The notes beneath the pieces were generated by a model. That model had not been told where the DNA came from. It made no database searches and was given only the letters and a program-made list of their open reading frames with translations. Shown piece by piece: positions 50,624 to 59,622 of a stretch of 64,000 bases of DNA; position 1 is the first letter of the stretch, and every line of letters starts with the position of its first letter. The stretch spans positions 62,001 to 126,000 of the forward strand of contig JAPKMP010000002.1 of the NCBI GenBank assembly GCA_026645935.1. The letters are read 5' to 3'. This DNA comes from Candidatus Villigracilaceae bacterium. Its GTDB lineage: Bacteria > Chloroflexota > Anaerolineae > Anaerolineales > Villigracilaceae. A program made the translations under genes and the position numbers.

Positions 50624-51676
50624 ATGGCAAAGATCAATTTTGGCGGTGTGGAAGAGGAAGTGGTGACCAGGGATGAGTTTCCGCTTGAAAAGGCGCGTGA
50701 AGTATTGAAGGACGAAGTGGTCGCGGTGGTGGGCTACGGCGTGCAGGGACCTGCTCAAGCGATGAACATGCGCGACAACGGCATCAAGGTCATCGTCGGT
50801 CAGCGCAAGGGCACGAAGAATTGGGACAAAGCCATCGCGGATGGTTGGGTGCCCGGCGAGACTCTCTTTGAAGTGGAGGAAGCCGCTGAGAAAGGCACGG
50901 TCATCCAATACCTGCTTTCGGATGCCGGTCAGCGCTCGCAGTGGCCCAGGATCGTGGAACACCTCAATGAAGGCGATATGCTTTACTTCTCTCACGGATT
51001 TTCTGTCACATTCAAGGATGACACTGGAGTAGTCCCGCCTCCGCACGTGGACGTGGCTTTGGTTGCCCCCAAAGGATCTGGTCGTAGTGTGCGGGCGAAC
51101 TTCCTCGAAGGCTCCGGCATCAATGCCAGTTTTGCGGTCCATCAGGATGCAACGGGCAAAGCCAAAGACCGCACCATTGCCCTGGGCATCGCCATCGGCG
51201 CGGGCTATCTCTTCCCAACCACCTTTGAAAGAGAAGTACTTTCTGATCTTACAGGTGAGCGCGGCATTCTCATGGGCGCTCTCGCCGGTGTGATGGAAGC
51301 GCAGTACAACGAACTCCGCAAGCACGGACATTCTCCGTCTGAGGCGTTCAACGAAACGGTCGAAGAACTCACCCAGTCGCTTATCCGCCTGGTGGGTGAG
51401 AACGGCATGGACTGGATGTATGCGAACTGCTCCACCACGGCTCAACGCGGTGCGCTCGATTGGAAGGACAAATTCCGAGATGCAACTGCTCCTGTTTTCA
51501 AGGACTTATATGAAAGTGTTGCAAGCGGCAACGAAGCCCGCATCACACTCGAAGCCAACAGCCAGCCCGATTACCGCGCCAGGTTGGAAGTGGAACTCGC
51601 CTCCATCCGCGACTCGGAAATGTGGCGCGCGGGTGCGGCGGTGCGATCGTTGAGACCTGAGAATTGGAAGAAGTGA
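50624..51676 (+). CDS. ilvC: Ketol-acid reductoisomerase
   Basis: The 350-residue enzyme has the NADPH loop [21 protein letters not shown], the [15 protein letters not shown] strand and the knotted C-terminal domain with [21 protein letters not shown] and the metal-ligand Asp and Glu residues. It isomerises and reduces acetohydroxyacids to dihydroxyacids. The GYGVQG variant of the common GYGSQG loop is seen in eukaryote-like and some bacterial members. TAGGAG precedes the ATG. Confidence 0.95.
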   Translation: MAKINFGGVEEEVVTRDEFPLEKAREVLKDEVVAVVGYGVQGPAQAMNMRDNGIKVIVGQRKGTKNWDKAIADGWVPGETLFEVEEAAEKGTVIQYLLSDAGQRSQWPRIVEHLNEGDMLYFSHGFSVTFKDDTGVVPPPHVDVALVAPKGSGRSVRANFLEGSGINASFAVHQDATGKAKDRTIALGIAIGAGYLFPTTFEREVLSDLTGERGILMGALAGVMEAQYNELRKHGHSPSEAFNETVEELTQSLIRLVGENGMDWMYANCSTTAQRGALDWKDKFRDATAPVFKDLYESVASGNEARITLEANSQPDYRARLEVELASIRDSEMWRAGAAVRSLRPENWKK

Positions 51677-51677
51677 T

Positions 51678-51701
51678 CGAATATCGAGTATTCGATATTC
51701 G
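51678..51701. repeat. Hairpin element between ilvC and leuA
   Basis: CGAATATCGA (51678-51687) and TCGATATTCG (51692-51701) form a perfect 10-bp stem with loop GTAT. Different sequence from the other operon hairpins. Confidence 0.75.
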
Positions 51702-51713
51702 GAAGTAGGTTCT

Positions 51714-53348
51714 ATGACCAACTATGTAAAAATTTTTGACACCACATTACGCGATGGCGAACAATCTCCAGGCGCGACGATGACTTCTGCCGAGAAGTTG
51801 GAAGTGGCGCATAATCTCGCCCGTCTCGGCGTGGACATCATCGAAGCCGGATTCCCCGCCGCCTCGCCGGACGATCTGGAAGCCGTCAGACGAATCGCAC
51901 TTGAAGTGGGCAATCCACCCGCAGGGAGTCCCGAAGCGAAGGTTCCTGTCATCGCAGGGCTGGCGCGCGCAAACAAACCCGATATCGACAAAGCCTGGGA
52001 GGCGGTGCAAGGCGCAAAGAAACCGCGCATCCATACGTTTCTTGCCACGTCACCGATCCATATGAAGCACAAGTTGAAGATGGACCCGGAGGAAGTAATT
52101 CAACGTGTGTCTGAGATGGTCGCTTACGCAAAATCCTTCTGCGATGATGTTGAGTTCTCACCCGAAGACGCGGGGCGTTCCCAACCGGAGTTCCTGTACG
52201 TTGTCCTTGGCGAAGCCATCAAAGCCGGCGCGACGACATTGAACATTCCCGATACGGTCGGTTACACAACGCCCGATGAGTTCCATAAGCTTATCGATGG
52301 AATCATCAAAAACACGCCGGGGATACATGACGGGATCACCGTTTCCGTGCATTGCCATGACGACCTTGGCATGGCGACCGCAAATACGCTGGCAGGGATC
52401 CGCGCCGGGGCGAGACAGGCGGAGGTGACCATCAACGGCATTGGCGAACGCGCTGGCAATACTTCGCTCGAAGAAGTGGTGATGGCGTTGAAGACTCGCC
52501 ATCCCGTCTTTGGCTTGGAAACGGGAATCGAAACGCAGCAACTTTCGCGCATCTCCAAACTCGTCAGCAATTACACCGGCATTGTTGTCCAGCCCAATAA
52601 GGCGATCGTCGGCTCGAATGCATTCGCGCATGAAGCTGGCATTCATCAAGATGGAATGTTGAAACATCAAAGCACCTACGAGATCATGCGCCCTGAAGAT
52701 GTCGGCGTGAACCAGACCAACCTCGTGCTGGGCAAACATTCCGGTCGAGCTGCGCTGCGCAATCGTCTCGCCGAAATGGGGCATTCCCTCGATGACGTTG
52801 AACTCGATAAAGCCTTTGCGCGTTTCAAGGACCTCGCTGACCGCAAGAAGGTCATCACCGATCTTGATCTCGAAGCCTTGATCGCGGACGAATTCTATAA
52901 ACCGCGCGATGTATATCTGCTCAACGGTTTGCAGGTCACTTGTGGGACGATGGGCATGCCAACCGCCACCGTCCGCCTGCGCGGACCGGATGGTGTCGTT
53001 CATACTCAAGTCGCCATTGGCACCGGTCCAGTCGATGCGACTTACAAAGCCATTGATCGGGTCGTCAATGTTCCGTGTACCTTGCTTGAGTTCAATGTTC
53101 ATGCCATCACCGAAGGTATCGATGCGCTTGGAGAAGTCACCGTGCGGGTGCAGAGCGAAACCGGTTCCACAACCATGGACGCGCAAAGCGAAGTGGAGTT
53201 CATGCGCGTCTACGGCGGTCATGGAGCGGATTCGGACATCATCGTCGCCAGCGCCAAGGCATACGTCAACGCGCTCAACAAGCTGATCGTTGCCCAAACC
53301 GAAGGGAAAGGGAAAGTGCCGAACGATTTTGGTGTGATGTTGGGATGA
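51714..53348 (+). CDS. leuA: 2-isopropylmalate synthase
   Basis: The 544-residue enzyme has the DRE-TIM signature [17 protein letters not shown] at the start, [18 protein letters not shown] (metal-binding His pair), [12 protein letters not shown], and a C-terminal LeuA regulatory domain from about residue 395. It condenses 2-oxoisovalerate and acetyl-CoA, the first step of leucine synthesis, usually feedback-inhibited by leucine through that domain. The start is ATG 51714 after a short GGAAG. Confidence 0.96.
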   Translation: MTNYVKIFDTTLRDGEQSPGATMTSAEKLEVAHNLARLGVDIIEAGFPAASPDDLEAVRRIALEVGNPPAGSPEAKVPVIAGLARANKPDIDKAWEAVQGAKKPRIHTFLATSPIHMKHKLKMDPEEVIQRVSEMVAYAKSFCDDVEFSPEDAGRSQPEFLYVVLGEAIKAGATTLNIPDTVGYTTPDEFHKLIDGIIKNTPGIHDGITVSVHCHDDLGMATANTLAGIRAGARQAEVTINGIGERAGNTSLEEVVMALKTRHPVFGLETGIETQQLSRISKLVSNYTGIVVQPNKAIVGSNAFAHEAGIHQDGMLKHQSTYEIMRPEDVGVNQTNLVLGKHSGRAALRNRLAEMGHSLDDVELDKAFARFKDLADRKKVITDLDLEALIADEFYKPRDVYLLNGLQVTCGTMGMPTATVRLRGPDGVVHTQVAIGTGPVDATYKAIDRVVNVPCTLLEFNVHAITEGIDALGEVTVRVQSETGSTTMDAQSEVEFMRVYGGHGADSDIIVASAKAYVNALNKLIVAQTEGKGKVPNDFGVMLG

Positions 53349-53353
53349 AAAGC

Positions 53354-53376
53354 GGAGATTGGAGAATTGGAGATTG
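53354..53376 (+). repeat. Word repeat between leuA and leuC (GGAGATTGG units)
   Basis: Three tandem, slightly varied units of GGAGATTG/GGAGAATTG follow the leuA stop. The same word lies inside the thyX-like gene at 6135-6165. The remaining 140 bases before leuC contain no gene. Confidence 0.6.
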
Positions 53377-53523
53377 AAACTGGATCTCGCTTCTTCCCGC
53401 CCCGAAAGTTGATTTTACTCAACCAGCATTTGATTCCGCTGATGATGATTCCTGCCAAATAAAAAATCATTAATCGAAAACTTGTATTGAGCTTGTCGAA
53501 ACATCGTTAATCGCAAATTTATT

Positions 53524-54924
53524 ATGCCAAAAACACTCTTTGAAAAAATCTGGGACTCACATGTTGTAACCGAACAAGATCAAGCTCCTGCGGTTCTTTA
53601 CATCGACCTGCACCTGGTTCACGAAGTGACCTCTCCCCAAGCCTTTACCGGACTCCGCCAGCGCGGACTCAAAGTCCGCCGCCCCGACAAAACTCTCGCC
53701 ACAATGGATCACTCCATCCCGACCACGCCCATCGATGTGCCGATTGCCGACGCAATGGCCGCCGCGCAGATCAAACAACTCGAAACCAACGCTGCCGAAT
53801 TCGGCATCGAACTCCACGGCATGACCAGCCCGCACCGCGGCATCGTCCACGTGATCGGACCGGAGCTCGGGCGTACCCAACCCGGCATGACCATCGTCTG
53901 TGGCGACAGTCACACCGCCACGCACGGCGCGTTTGGCGCATTGGCATTCGGCATCGGCACCTCCGAAGTGGAACACGTTCTCGCGACCCAATGTCTCTTG
54001 CAGAAGAAACCCAAGACCTATGAAGTCCGCGTGGATGGCAAACTCGGTCAGGGCGTTTCCTCCAAAGACATCATCCTCGCGCTCATCGCCAAGATCGGTG
54101 TCGGCGGGGGAACGGGTCATGTCTTCGAGTACACCGGCGAAGCCATCCGCTCGCTCTCCATGGAACAGCGCATGACCATCTGCAACATGTCCATTGAAGG
54201 CGGCGCACGCGCTGGCATGATCGCCCCCGATGACAACACCTTCGAATACCTGCACGAACGCGAGTTCGCCCCCAAAGGCGCCGACTGGGACAAAGCCGTT
54301 GCCTACTGGAGGACCCTCACAACCGACGAAGGCGCGACCTACGATAAATCCATCACCCTCAACGCCGCCGACCTCGAACCGATGATCACCTACGGTACCA
54401 CTCCCGGCATGGGTATGAGAATCACTGACCGCATCCCAACCGCCGATTCATTCAGCGACGCCAATCAACGCGCTTCCTTTGAAAAAGCCATGACCTACAT
54501 GGGGCTGCGACCGGGTCAATCCCTGCTCGGTCAAAAAGTGGATGTGGTCTTCATCGGCTCCTGCACCAACTCTCGTATCTCTGATCTGCGTCTTGCGGCT
54601 TCTGTTATCAAAGGCAAGAAGGTTGCGAACGGGGTACGCGTGATGGTCGTGCCTGGTTCGCAGGATGTAAAGAAGCAAGCCGAGCAGGAAGGTCTCGATA
54701 AGATCTTTAAAGAAGCCGGTGCCGAATGGCGCGAAGCAGGCTGCTCAATGTGTATTGCGATGAATGGCGATCAACTCCAGCCCGGTCAATACGCCATCTC
54801 CACCAGCAACCGTAACTTCGAAGGACGCCAAGGCAAAGGCGGACGCACCTTCCTCGCCAGCCCCGTCACCGCTGCGGCAACTGCTATTCATGGCGTTGTG
54901 ACTGATCCGCGCACAGTGCTCTAA
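53524..54924 (+). CDS. leuC: 3-isopropylmalate dehydratase large subunit
   Basis: The 466-residue aconitase-family protein has the three 4Fe-4S cysteines in [10 protein letters not shown] and [12 protein letters not shown], ending [12 protein letters not shown]. With LeuD it isomerises 2-isopropylmalate to 3-isopropylmalate. With CimA present, it likely also converts citramalate to beta-methylmalate. The ATG has no clear Shine-Dalgarno, though the upstream gap is 175 bases with several A/T words. Confidence 0.96.
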   Translation: MPKTLFEKIWDSHVVTEQDQAPAVLYIDLHLVHEVTSPQAFTGLRQRGLKVRRPDKTLATMDHSIPTTPIDVPIADAMAAAQIKQLETNAAEFGIELHGMTSPHRGIVHVIGPELGRTQPGMTIVCGDSHTATHGAFGALAFGIGTSEVEHVLATQCLLQKKPKTYEVRVDGKLGQGVSSKDIILALIAKIGVGGGTGHVFEYTGEAIRSLSMEQRMTICNMSIEGGARAGMIAPDDNTFEYLHEREFAPKGADWDKAVAYWRTLTTDEGATYDKSITLNAADLEPMITYGTTPGMGMRITDRIPTADSFSDANQRASFEKAMTYMGLRPGQSLLGQKVDVVFIGSCTNSRISDLRLAASVIKGKKVANGVRVMVVPGSQDVKKQAEQEGLDKIFKEAGAEWREAGCSMCIAMNGDQLQPGQYAISTSNRNFEGRQGKGGRTFLASPVTAAATAIHGVVTDPRTVL

Positions 54925-54940
54925 TCCGTATTACGTAATT

Positions 54941-54956
54941 CGTAAAGTACTTTACG
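54941..54956. repeat. Palindrome between leuC and leuD
   Basis: CGTAAAGTACTTTACG is a perfect 16-bp palindrome inside a stretch (54927-54972) built of CGTA, TTACG and CACG words. Confidence 0.65.
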
Positions 54957-55006
54957 CATCACGTATCACGCATTGCTCAATCTTCAATCAAAAATCGGAA
55001 ATCCAA

Positions 55007-55588
55007 ATGGCTCAATTCACAACCTTAACCTCCCGCGCACTTGCTCTCCCTGTAAACGACATCGACACGGATCAAATCATCCCCGCGCAATTTCTCAAAG
55101 TCACCGATAAAAACGGTCTCGCCGATGCGCTTTTCTATAACTGGCGTTACAACGACGATAAATCTCCGAAAGCAGATTTCATCATCAACAAACCCGAGTC
55201 ACAGGGTGCACAAATTCTATTAGCCGGAGACAACTTCGGCTGCGGTTCGAGCCGCGAACACGCTCCCTGGGCGCTCACCAGTTGGGGCATCCGCGCCGTC
55301 ATCTCCACCTCGTTCGCAGACATCTTCCGCAGCAACTCGCTGAAGAATGGGCTCATCCCCATCATCGTGGACGAAGCGACGCACAAGATGCTCTTTGAAC
55401 TTTTGGAAGAAGCGCCTCGTGCCGAACTGACAGTTGATCTTGCCTCCCAAACCGTGACCTACCCTGGAGGTTCATTCACCTTCTCCATCGACACCTTCAA
55501 CAAGACCTGCCTGCTCAACGGCGTGGACGAACTCGGCTACATCATGGGTTTCGATAAAGAGATCGCGGCGTTTGAGGCAAAAGCGTAA
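55007..55588 (+). CDS. leuD: 3-isopropylmalate dehydratase small subunit
   Basis: The 193-residue swivel-domain protein shows PVNDIDTDQIIPAQFLK near the start, GDNFGCGSSREHAPWAL and FADIFRSNSLKNGLIPI, all standard for LeuD. It forms the LeuCD heterodimer with the product of the preceding gene. Length is normal for the bacterial type. Confidence 0.96.
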   Translation: MAQFTTLTSRALALPVNDIDTDQIIPAQFLKVTDKNGLADALFYNWRYNDDKSPKADFIINKPESQGAQILLAGDNFGCGSSREHAPWALTSWGIRAVISTSFADIFRSNSLKNGLIPIIVDEATHKMLFELLEEAPRAELTVDLASQTVTYPGGSFTFSIDTFNKTCLLNGVDELGYIMGFDKEIAAFEAKA

Positions 55589-55595
55589 TTAGTAA

Positions 55596-55637
55596 TTGGT
55601 GATTGGTAATTACCAGTTACTAATTACCAATCACCAA
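55596..55637. repeat. 17-bp perfect hairpin between leuD and cimA
   Basis: TTGGTGATTGGTAATTA (55596-55612) pairs with TAATTACCAATCACCAA (55621-55637) without a mismatch, loop of eight. It begins eight bases after the leuD stop. Confidence 0.85.
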
Positions 55638-55647
55638 AAGGCAGCAC

Positions 55648-57210
55648 ATGACCCTACCAAGAATACAGATCTACGACACCACCCTGCGCGACGGGACACA
55701 ATCCGAAGGCTTCAACCTGTCGGCAAATGACAAGGTCCGCATAGCGCAAAAACTGGATGAACTTGGCGTCGCGTTCATCGAAGGCGGCTGGCCCGGCTCC
55801 AACCCCAAAGATGTGGAGTTCTTCGAACGCGCCCGCGACATGCAATGGAAGAACGCCCTCATCGCAGCATTCGGCTCCACCTGCCGCGTCAAAGGCGGAC
55901 CCGAAGATGATGCAAATATCAAAGCCCTGCTTGATTCAAAGACGCCCGTTTGCACGATCTTTGGCAAGACGTGGACGCTGCATGTCAAAGAAGTATTGCA
56001 GACGACCTATGAAGATAATTTGCGAATCATCGAACAATCGGTCGCCTATCTCAGTGCTAACGGCAAGCGCGTCATCTACGATGCCGAACACTTTTTCGAC
56101 GGCTACAAAGCGGACAAAGTCTACGCGCTCGAAACTCTGCTGGCGGCGATTCGCGGCGGCGCGGAGACGGTCGTGCTGTGCGACACCAACGGCGGGACCT
56201 TCCCGTGGGAGATCAAACAATTCCTGAAAGAGTTGAAGCCTGCGCTAAATCATCCCTTTGGGATTCACACCCACAATGACTCGGAATGTGCCGTCGTCAA
56301 TTCGCTGGTCGCCGTCCGCGAAGGAGCGGTTCAAGTTCAGGGAACCATCAACGGCGTCGGGGAACGATGCGGCAACGCCAACCTCTGCTCCATCATGGCG
56401 GACCTCGAACTCAAGATGGGTTATCAATGCCTGCCGAAGGGAAACATCCAGCGGTTGTATGAGCTGTCTCATTTCGTCGCGGAGGTGGCAAACATCACGC
56501 CAGATGAACATTTGCCGTTCGTGGGCAAATCGGCGTTTGCTCACAAAGGCGGTGTGCATGTGGCGGCAATGCGGCGTTCGGCTCAGTCCTACCAGCATGT
56601 GGAACCGGAACGTGTTGGGAACAAAATGCGCGTTGTTGTTTCAGACTTATCCGGCCGAGGCAATCTGCTCAGCAAAGCCGAGGAGCACGGCGTGGAAGTG
56701 GAAGGCACTGAAGTTGTGCCCATCCTCAATGAGATCAAGGAACTCGAGTCGCGCGGATTTTCCTTTGAAGCCGCCGAAGCCTCGGTTGCCATCATGCTCA
56801 AACGGCAGGAATACGGTTATAAAGCGCCGTTCGAACTCATCGACTTCTTCGTTAATGTCGAACATCGGCAGGGGCGCGGCATTTTTGCCGAAGCAATGGT
56901 AAAGGTGCGCGTTCAGGGTGAAGTGTTACACACCGCTGCGGAAGGGAACGGACCTGTCAATGCGCTCGACATCGCCCTGCGGAAAGCGCTTACCAGTTAT
57001 TATCCGCGCATCAATGATTTTCATCTTTCCGATTACAAAGTACGCATATTGGATTCGGAACATGGCACTGAAGCCATCACTCGCGTATTGATCGACACGC
57101 GCAATTCCAACTCGCGATGGAGCACGGTCGGCGCGGGGACGAACATCATCGAAGCAAGCTGGCGGGCGTTGGCGGATTCGGTGGAGTATGGGCTGATGGT
57201 TGCACATTAG
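55648..57210 (+). CDS. cimA: Citramalate synthase
   Basis: The 520-residue DRE-TIM enzyme has IYDTTLRDGTQSEGFNLS, IEGGWPGSNPKD, IFGKTWTLHVKEVL, FDGYKAD and FGIHTHNDSECAVVN, the pattern of the long citramalate synthase group, with a C-terminal regulatory domain. It makes (R)-citramalate from pyruvate and acetyl-CoA, giving 2-oxobutyrate for isoleucine without threonine deaminase. A homocitrate or isopropylmalate substrate is less likely since leuA is also present. Confidence 0.92.
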   Translation: MTLPRIQIYDTTLRDGTQSEGFNLSANDKVRIAQKLDELGVAFIEGGWPGSNPKDVEFFERARDMQWKNALIAAFGSTCRVKGGPEDDANIKALLDSKTPVCTIFGKTWTLHVKEVLQTTYEDNLRIIEQSVAYLSANGKRVIYDAEHFFDGYKADKVYALETLLAAIRGGAETVVLCDTNGGTFPWEIKQFLKELKPALNHPFGIHTHNDSECAVVNSLVAVREGAVQVQGTINGVGERCGNANLCSIMADLELKMGYQCLPKGNIQRLYELSHFVAEVANITPDEHLPFVGKSAFAHKGGVHVAAMRRSAQSYQHVEPERVGNKMRVVVSDLSGRGNLLSKAEEHGVEVEGTEVVPILNEIKELESRGFSFEAAEASVAIMLKRQEYGYKAPFELIDFFVNVEHRQGRGIFAEAMVKVRVQGEVLHTAAEGNGPVNALDIALRKALTSYYPRINDFHLSDYKVRILDSEHGTEAITRVLIDTRNSNSRWSTVGAGTNIIEASWRALADSVEYGLMVAH

Positions 57211-57216
57211 AAAACC

Positions 57217-57313
57217 ATGTCGTTGCGAGGACGCTCTTGTTCTTTGTCTGAAGCAACCTCCAAGACTTCGGGAGGTTGCTTCGTTGGGAAGATCACCCTC
57301 CTTACAACGACAT
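57217..57313. repeat. REP-like palindromic element, copy 3 (cimA-leuB gap)
   Basis: The outer arms ATGTCGTTG (57217-57225) and CAACGACAT (57305-57313) surround an inner perfect 12-bp stem, GAAGCAACCTCC (57250-57261) and GGAGGTTGCTTC (57271-57282). Words match copy 1. Confidence 0.75.
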
Positions 57314-57326
57314 ATTATGGAGAACA

Positions 57327-58412
57327 ATGAACTTCAAAATCATCCTCCTCCCCGGCGATGGCATCGGACCGGAAGTTGTCGGTGAAGCTGTGCGGGTGCT
57401 GGAAAAAATCGCCAGCAAATTCAATCATTCATTCGATTTTCAGGAACGCCTGATGGGCGGTTGTTCCATCGATAAATACGGCTCTTCCCTGACCGATGAG
57501 ACTCTTGCCGACTGCCAAGCCTCAGACTCCGTTTTGCTGGGTGCCGTCGGTGGACCGAAATGGGATGACCCGAAAGCCAAAGATCGCCCCGAGCGCGGAT
57601 TACTCGCCCTGCGAAAAGGTCTTGGCGTATTTGCAAATCTTCGCCCGGTCAAAGTCCACCCGGCTTTGATCGAGGGCTCGCCGCTCAAGCCGGAAAAACT
57701 GAAGGGCGTGGATATTCTCGTCATTCGTGAGTTGACTGGCGGTTTGTACTTCGGCTTCCCTAAAGGACGCGATGTCAAAGATGGGCGCGAACGCGCAGTA
57801 GATACGCTTGAATATTATGATTATGAAATTCGCCGCATCATGAAATTGGCATTTGAATTGGCGAAGGGACGCAGGAAAAAGGTCACTTCGGTGGATAAAG
57901 CCAACGTGCTTGAATCCTCCCGTTTGTGGCGTCAGATCGCGACTCAGTTGGGGAAGGGGAATCCTGATGTGGAGTTGGAACATGTCCTTGTCGATACGGC
58001 GGCGATGAAACTCATCACCGGTCCGGCGTGGATGGATGTGGTCGTCACTGAAAACATGTTTGGCGATATTCTCACGGATGAGGCATCCGTGTTGGCTGGG
58101 TCGATGGGGATGTTGCCTTCCGCCAGTTTGGGCGTGGCAGGTTCGAGGTCTGGCAGCGAGGCGCGCATGGGGTTGTACGAACCCATCCATGGCTCCGCTC
58201 CGGATATAGCCGGGAAAGGAATTGCGAATCCAGTTGGTACAATTCTTTCTGCGGCGATGATGCTTCGCCATTCATTCGAATTGGAAGTTGAAGCAACGGC
58301 GATCGAGGCGGCTGTAGACCGATCCATCAGCGACGGTGCGCGCACTGCGGACCTCGGCGGAAAGTTAACGACCCGTCAGATGGCGGAAGAACTCATCAAA
58401 AACATTCAATAA
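57327..58412 (+). CDS. leuB: 3-isopropylmalate dehydrogenase
   Basis: The 361-residue enzyme has the NAD-dependent LeuB pattern: [20 protein letters not shown] at the start, [21 protein letters not shown] (substrate arginines), [13 protein letters not shown] and [20 protein letters not shown]. It oxidises and decarboxylates 3-isopropylmalate, and probably also methylmalate from the citramalate route. ATG 57327 follows GGAG; the longer frame reads into the REP element. Confidence 0.96.
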   Translation: MNFKIILLPGDGIGPEVVGEAVRVLEKIASKFNHSFDFQERLMGGCSIDKYGSSLTDETLADCQASDSVLLGAVGGPKWDDPKAKDRPERGLLALRKGLGVFANLRPVKVHPALIEGSPLKPEKLKGVDILVIRELTGGLYFGFPKGRDVKDGRERAVDTLEYYDYEIRRIMKLAFELAKGRRKKVTSVDKANVLESSRLWRQIATQLGKGNPDVELEHVLVDTAAMKLITGPAWMDVVVTENMFGDILTDEASVLAGSMGMLPSASLGVAGSRSGSEARMGLYEPIHGSAPDIAGKGIANPVGTILSAAMMLRHSFELEVEATAIEAAVDRSISDGARTADLGGKLTTRQMAEELIKNIQ

Positions 58413-58425
58413 AGGAGAAGAGAGA

Positions 58426-59346
58426 ATGGGCATGGAATCGAAATTTATATGGAAAGACGGCGAACTGGTGGAGTTCGAGAAAGCCACCGTTCACATGCTG
58501 ACGGCCGCCCTGCATTATGGGGCTGCGGTCTTCGAAGGGATCCGCGCCTATCACACCGCCAAAGGACCTGCCGTGTTTCGCCTGCGGGAACATGCGGAAC
58601 GACTGATCAAATCAGCGGAGATCTTTGGATTTTTGAACTTACAATATTCGGCGGATGATGTTTCGAAAGCCATCAAGGAAACCGTGAAAGCGAACGGGTT
58701 TGACGAATGTTACATCCGCCCGCTTATCTACCTGACCGCAGGGGCGTGGAACTTGAACATCGACGCGGGTAAAGCAGCCATGATGATCGCGGTGTGGAAG
58801 TGGTCGAATTATCTCGGGGAGGAGGCGCTGGCAAAAGGCATCCGGGCGAATATATCCTCGTTCACGCGGCACCATGTCAATGTGTCGATGACGAAGGCAA
58901 AGATCGCTGGCAACTACGCCAACAGCATCCTGGCGAAGACTGAATCGGTCCGCCTCGGTTTTGAAGAAGCCATCATGCTCGACCCGAGCGGGTACATTGC
59001 CGAATGCACGGGGGAGAATCTATTCCTCGTCAAGAAAGGCAGGATCTACACCCCGTCTGCGGCTCCTGTGCTCGAAGGTATCACGCGGGATTCGATCGCC
59101 ACGATCGCAAACGACCTTGGCTATGAAGTGATCGAACAGCCCATTTCCCGCGACCAGCTTTATAGCGCCGACGAGGTCTTCGTCTGCGGAACGGCGGCGG
59201 AAGTGATCGGCTTGTGTGAGATCGACTTCCGAAAGATCGGGGACGGCAAATCGGGCAGGATCACGCATGAGATCCAGACCGTCTATCACGATGCCATCCG
59301 TGGAAAGATAGCCAAGTATGAAGCATGGTGCGATTACGTTGGGTAA
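58426..59346 (+). CDS. ilvE: Branched-chain amino acid aminotransferase
   Basis: The 306-residue PLP enzyme has VHMLTAALHYGAAVFEGIRAY near the start, the catalytic Lys in VSMTKAKIAGNYANS, and EECTGENLF-like AECTGENLFLV with GITRDSIATIA. It is a class IV aminotransferase making Val, Leu and Ile from their keto acids. AAGGAG precedes the ATG; ATG 58432 is a close alternative. It is the last gene of the operon, 13 bases after leuB. Confidence 0.95.
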   Translation: MGMESKFIWKDGELVEFEKATVHMLTAALHYGAAVFEGIRAYHTAKGPAVFRLREHAERLIKSAEIFGFLNLQYSADDVSKAIKETVKANGFDECYIRPLIYLTAGAWNLNIDAGKAAMMIAVWKWSNYLGEEALAKGIRANISSFTRHHVNVSMTKAKIAGNYANSILAKTESVRLGFEEAIMLDPSGYIAECTGENLFLVKKGRIYTPSAAPVLEGITRDSIATIANDLGYEVIEQPISRDQLYSADEVFVCGTAAEVIGLCEIDFRKIGDGKSGRITHEIQTVYHDAIRGKIAKYEAWCDYVG

Positions 59347-59456
59347 CTCGCTTTAAAGCCATTCATCAGCTCAGGGGAGCATAACGTCCTGAAAATCTGT
59401 GGTACACTCACTGCCGCTGTATTTCTGGGAACTTGTTTTGATCGCTCTGAGTAAGT

Positions 59457-59485
59457 AGCCCGTGGAACACCCCGGGCTTTTTTGT
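59457..59485 (+). terminator. Terminator after the ilv-leu operon
   Basis: AGCCCGTGG pairs with CCCCGGGCT with one mismatch, followed by six T. The stretch from 59410 to this hairpin could also be a small RNA, but no good promoter is visible. Confidence 0.65.
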
Positions 59486-59563
59486 TGGGCGGGTTTTGCC
59501 TGCAAAGGCAGACCTTGTTGAGCAGGAAGAACTATTGAAAGAGTCATCAGGACGTTCCTATAC

Positions 59564-59609
59564 GTAGGGGCGAGGTAATACCACTTCGTGGGACAAGTCT
59601 CGCCCCTAC
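59564..59609. repeat. Nested palindrome GTAGGGGCGAG...CTCGCCCCTAC
   Basis: An 11-bp perfect inverted repeat (59564-59574, 59599-59609) with an inner CCAC-TTC-GTGG hairpin lies 14 bases before the helicase ATG. It could affect helicase translation. Confidence 0.7.
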
Positions 59610-59622
59610 ATAAAAAAGGATA

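Noticed and set aside
48981-50630. 549-codon minus-strand frame opposite ilvB, ilvN and the start of ilvC
   Set aside because: It is antisense to three clear genes, rich in His and Arg as expected for a mirror frame, and matches no family.
52158-53297. 379-codon minus-strand frame opposite leuA
   Set aside because: Mirror frame of leuA without a start signal.
59410-59486. 6S-like or other known small RNA
   Set aside because: No recognisable family structure or strong promoter; only the terminal hairpin is convincing.
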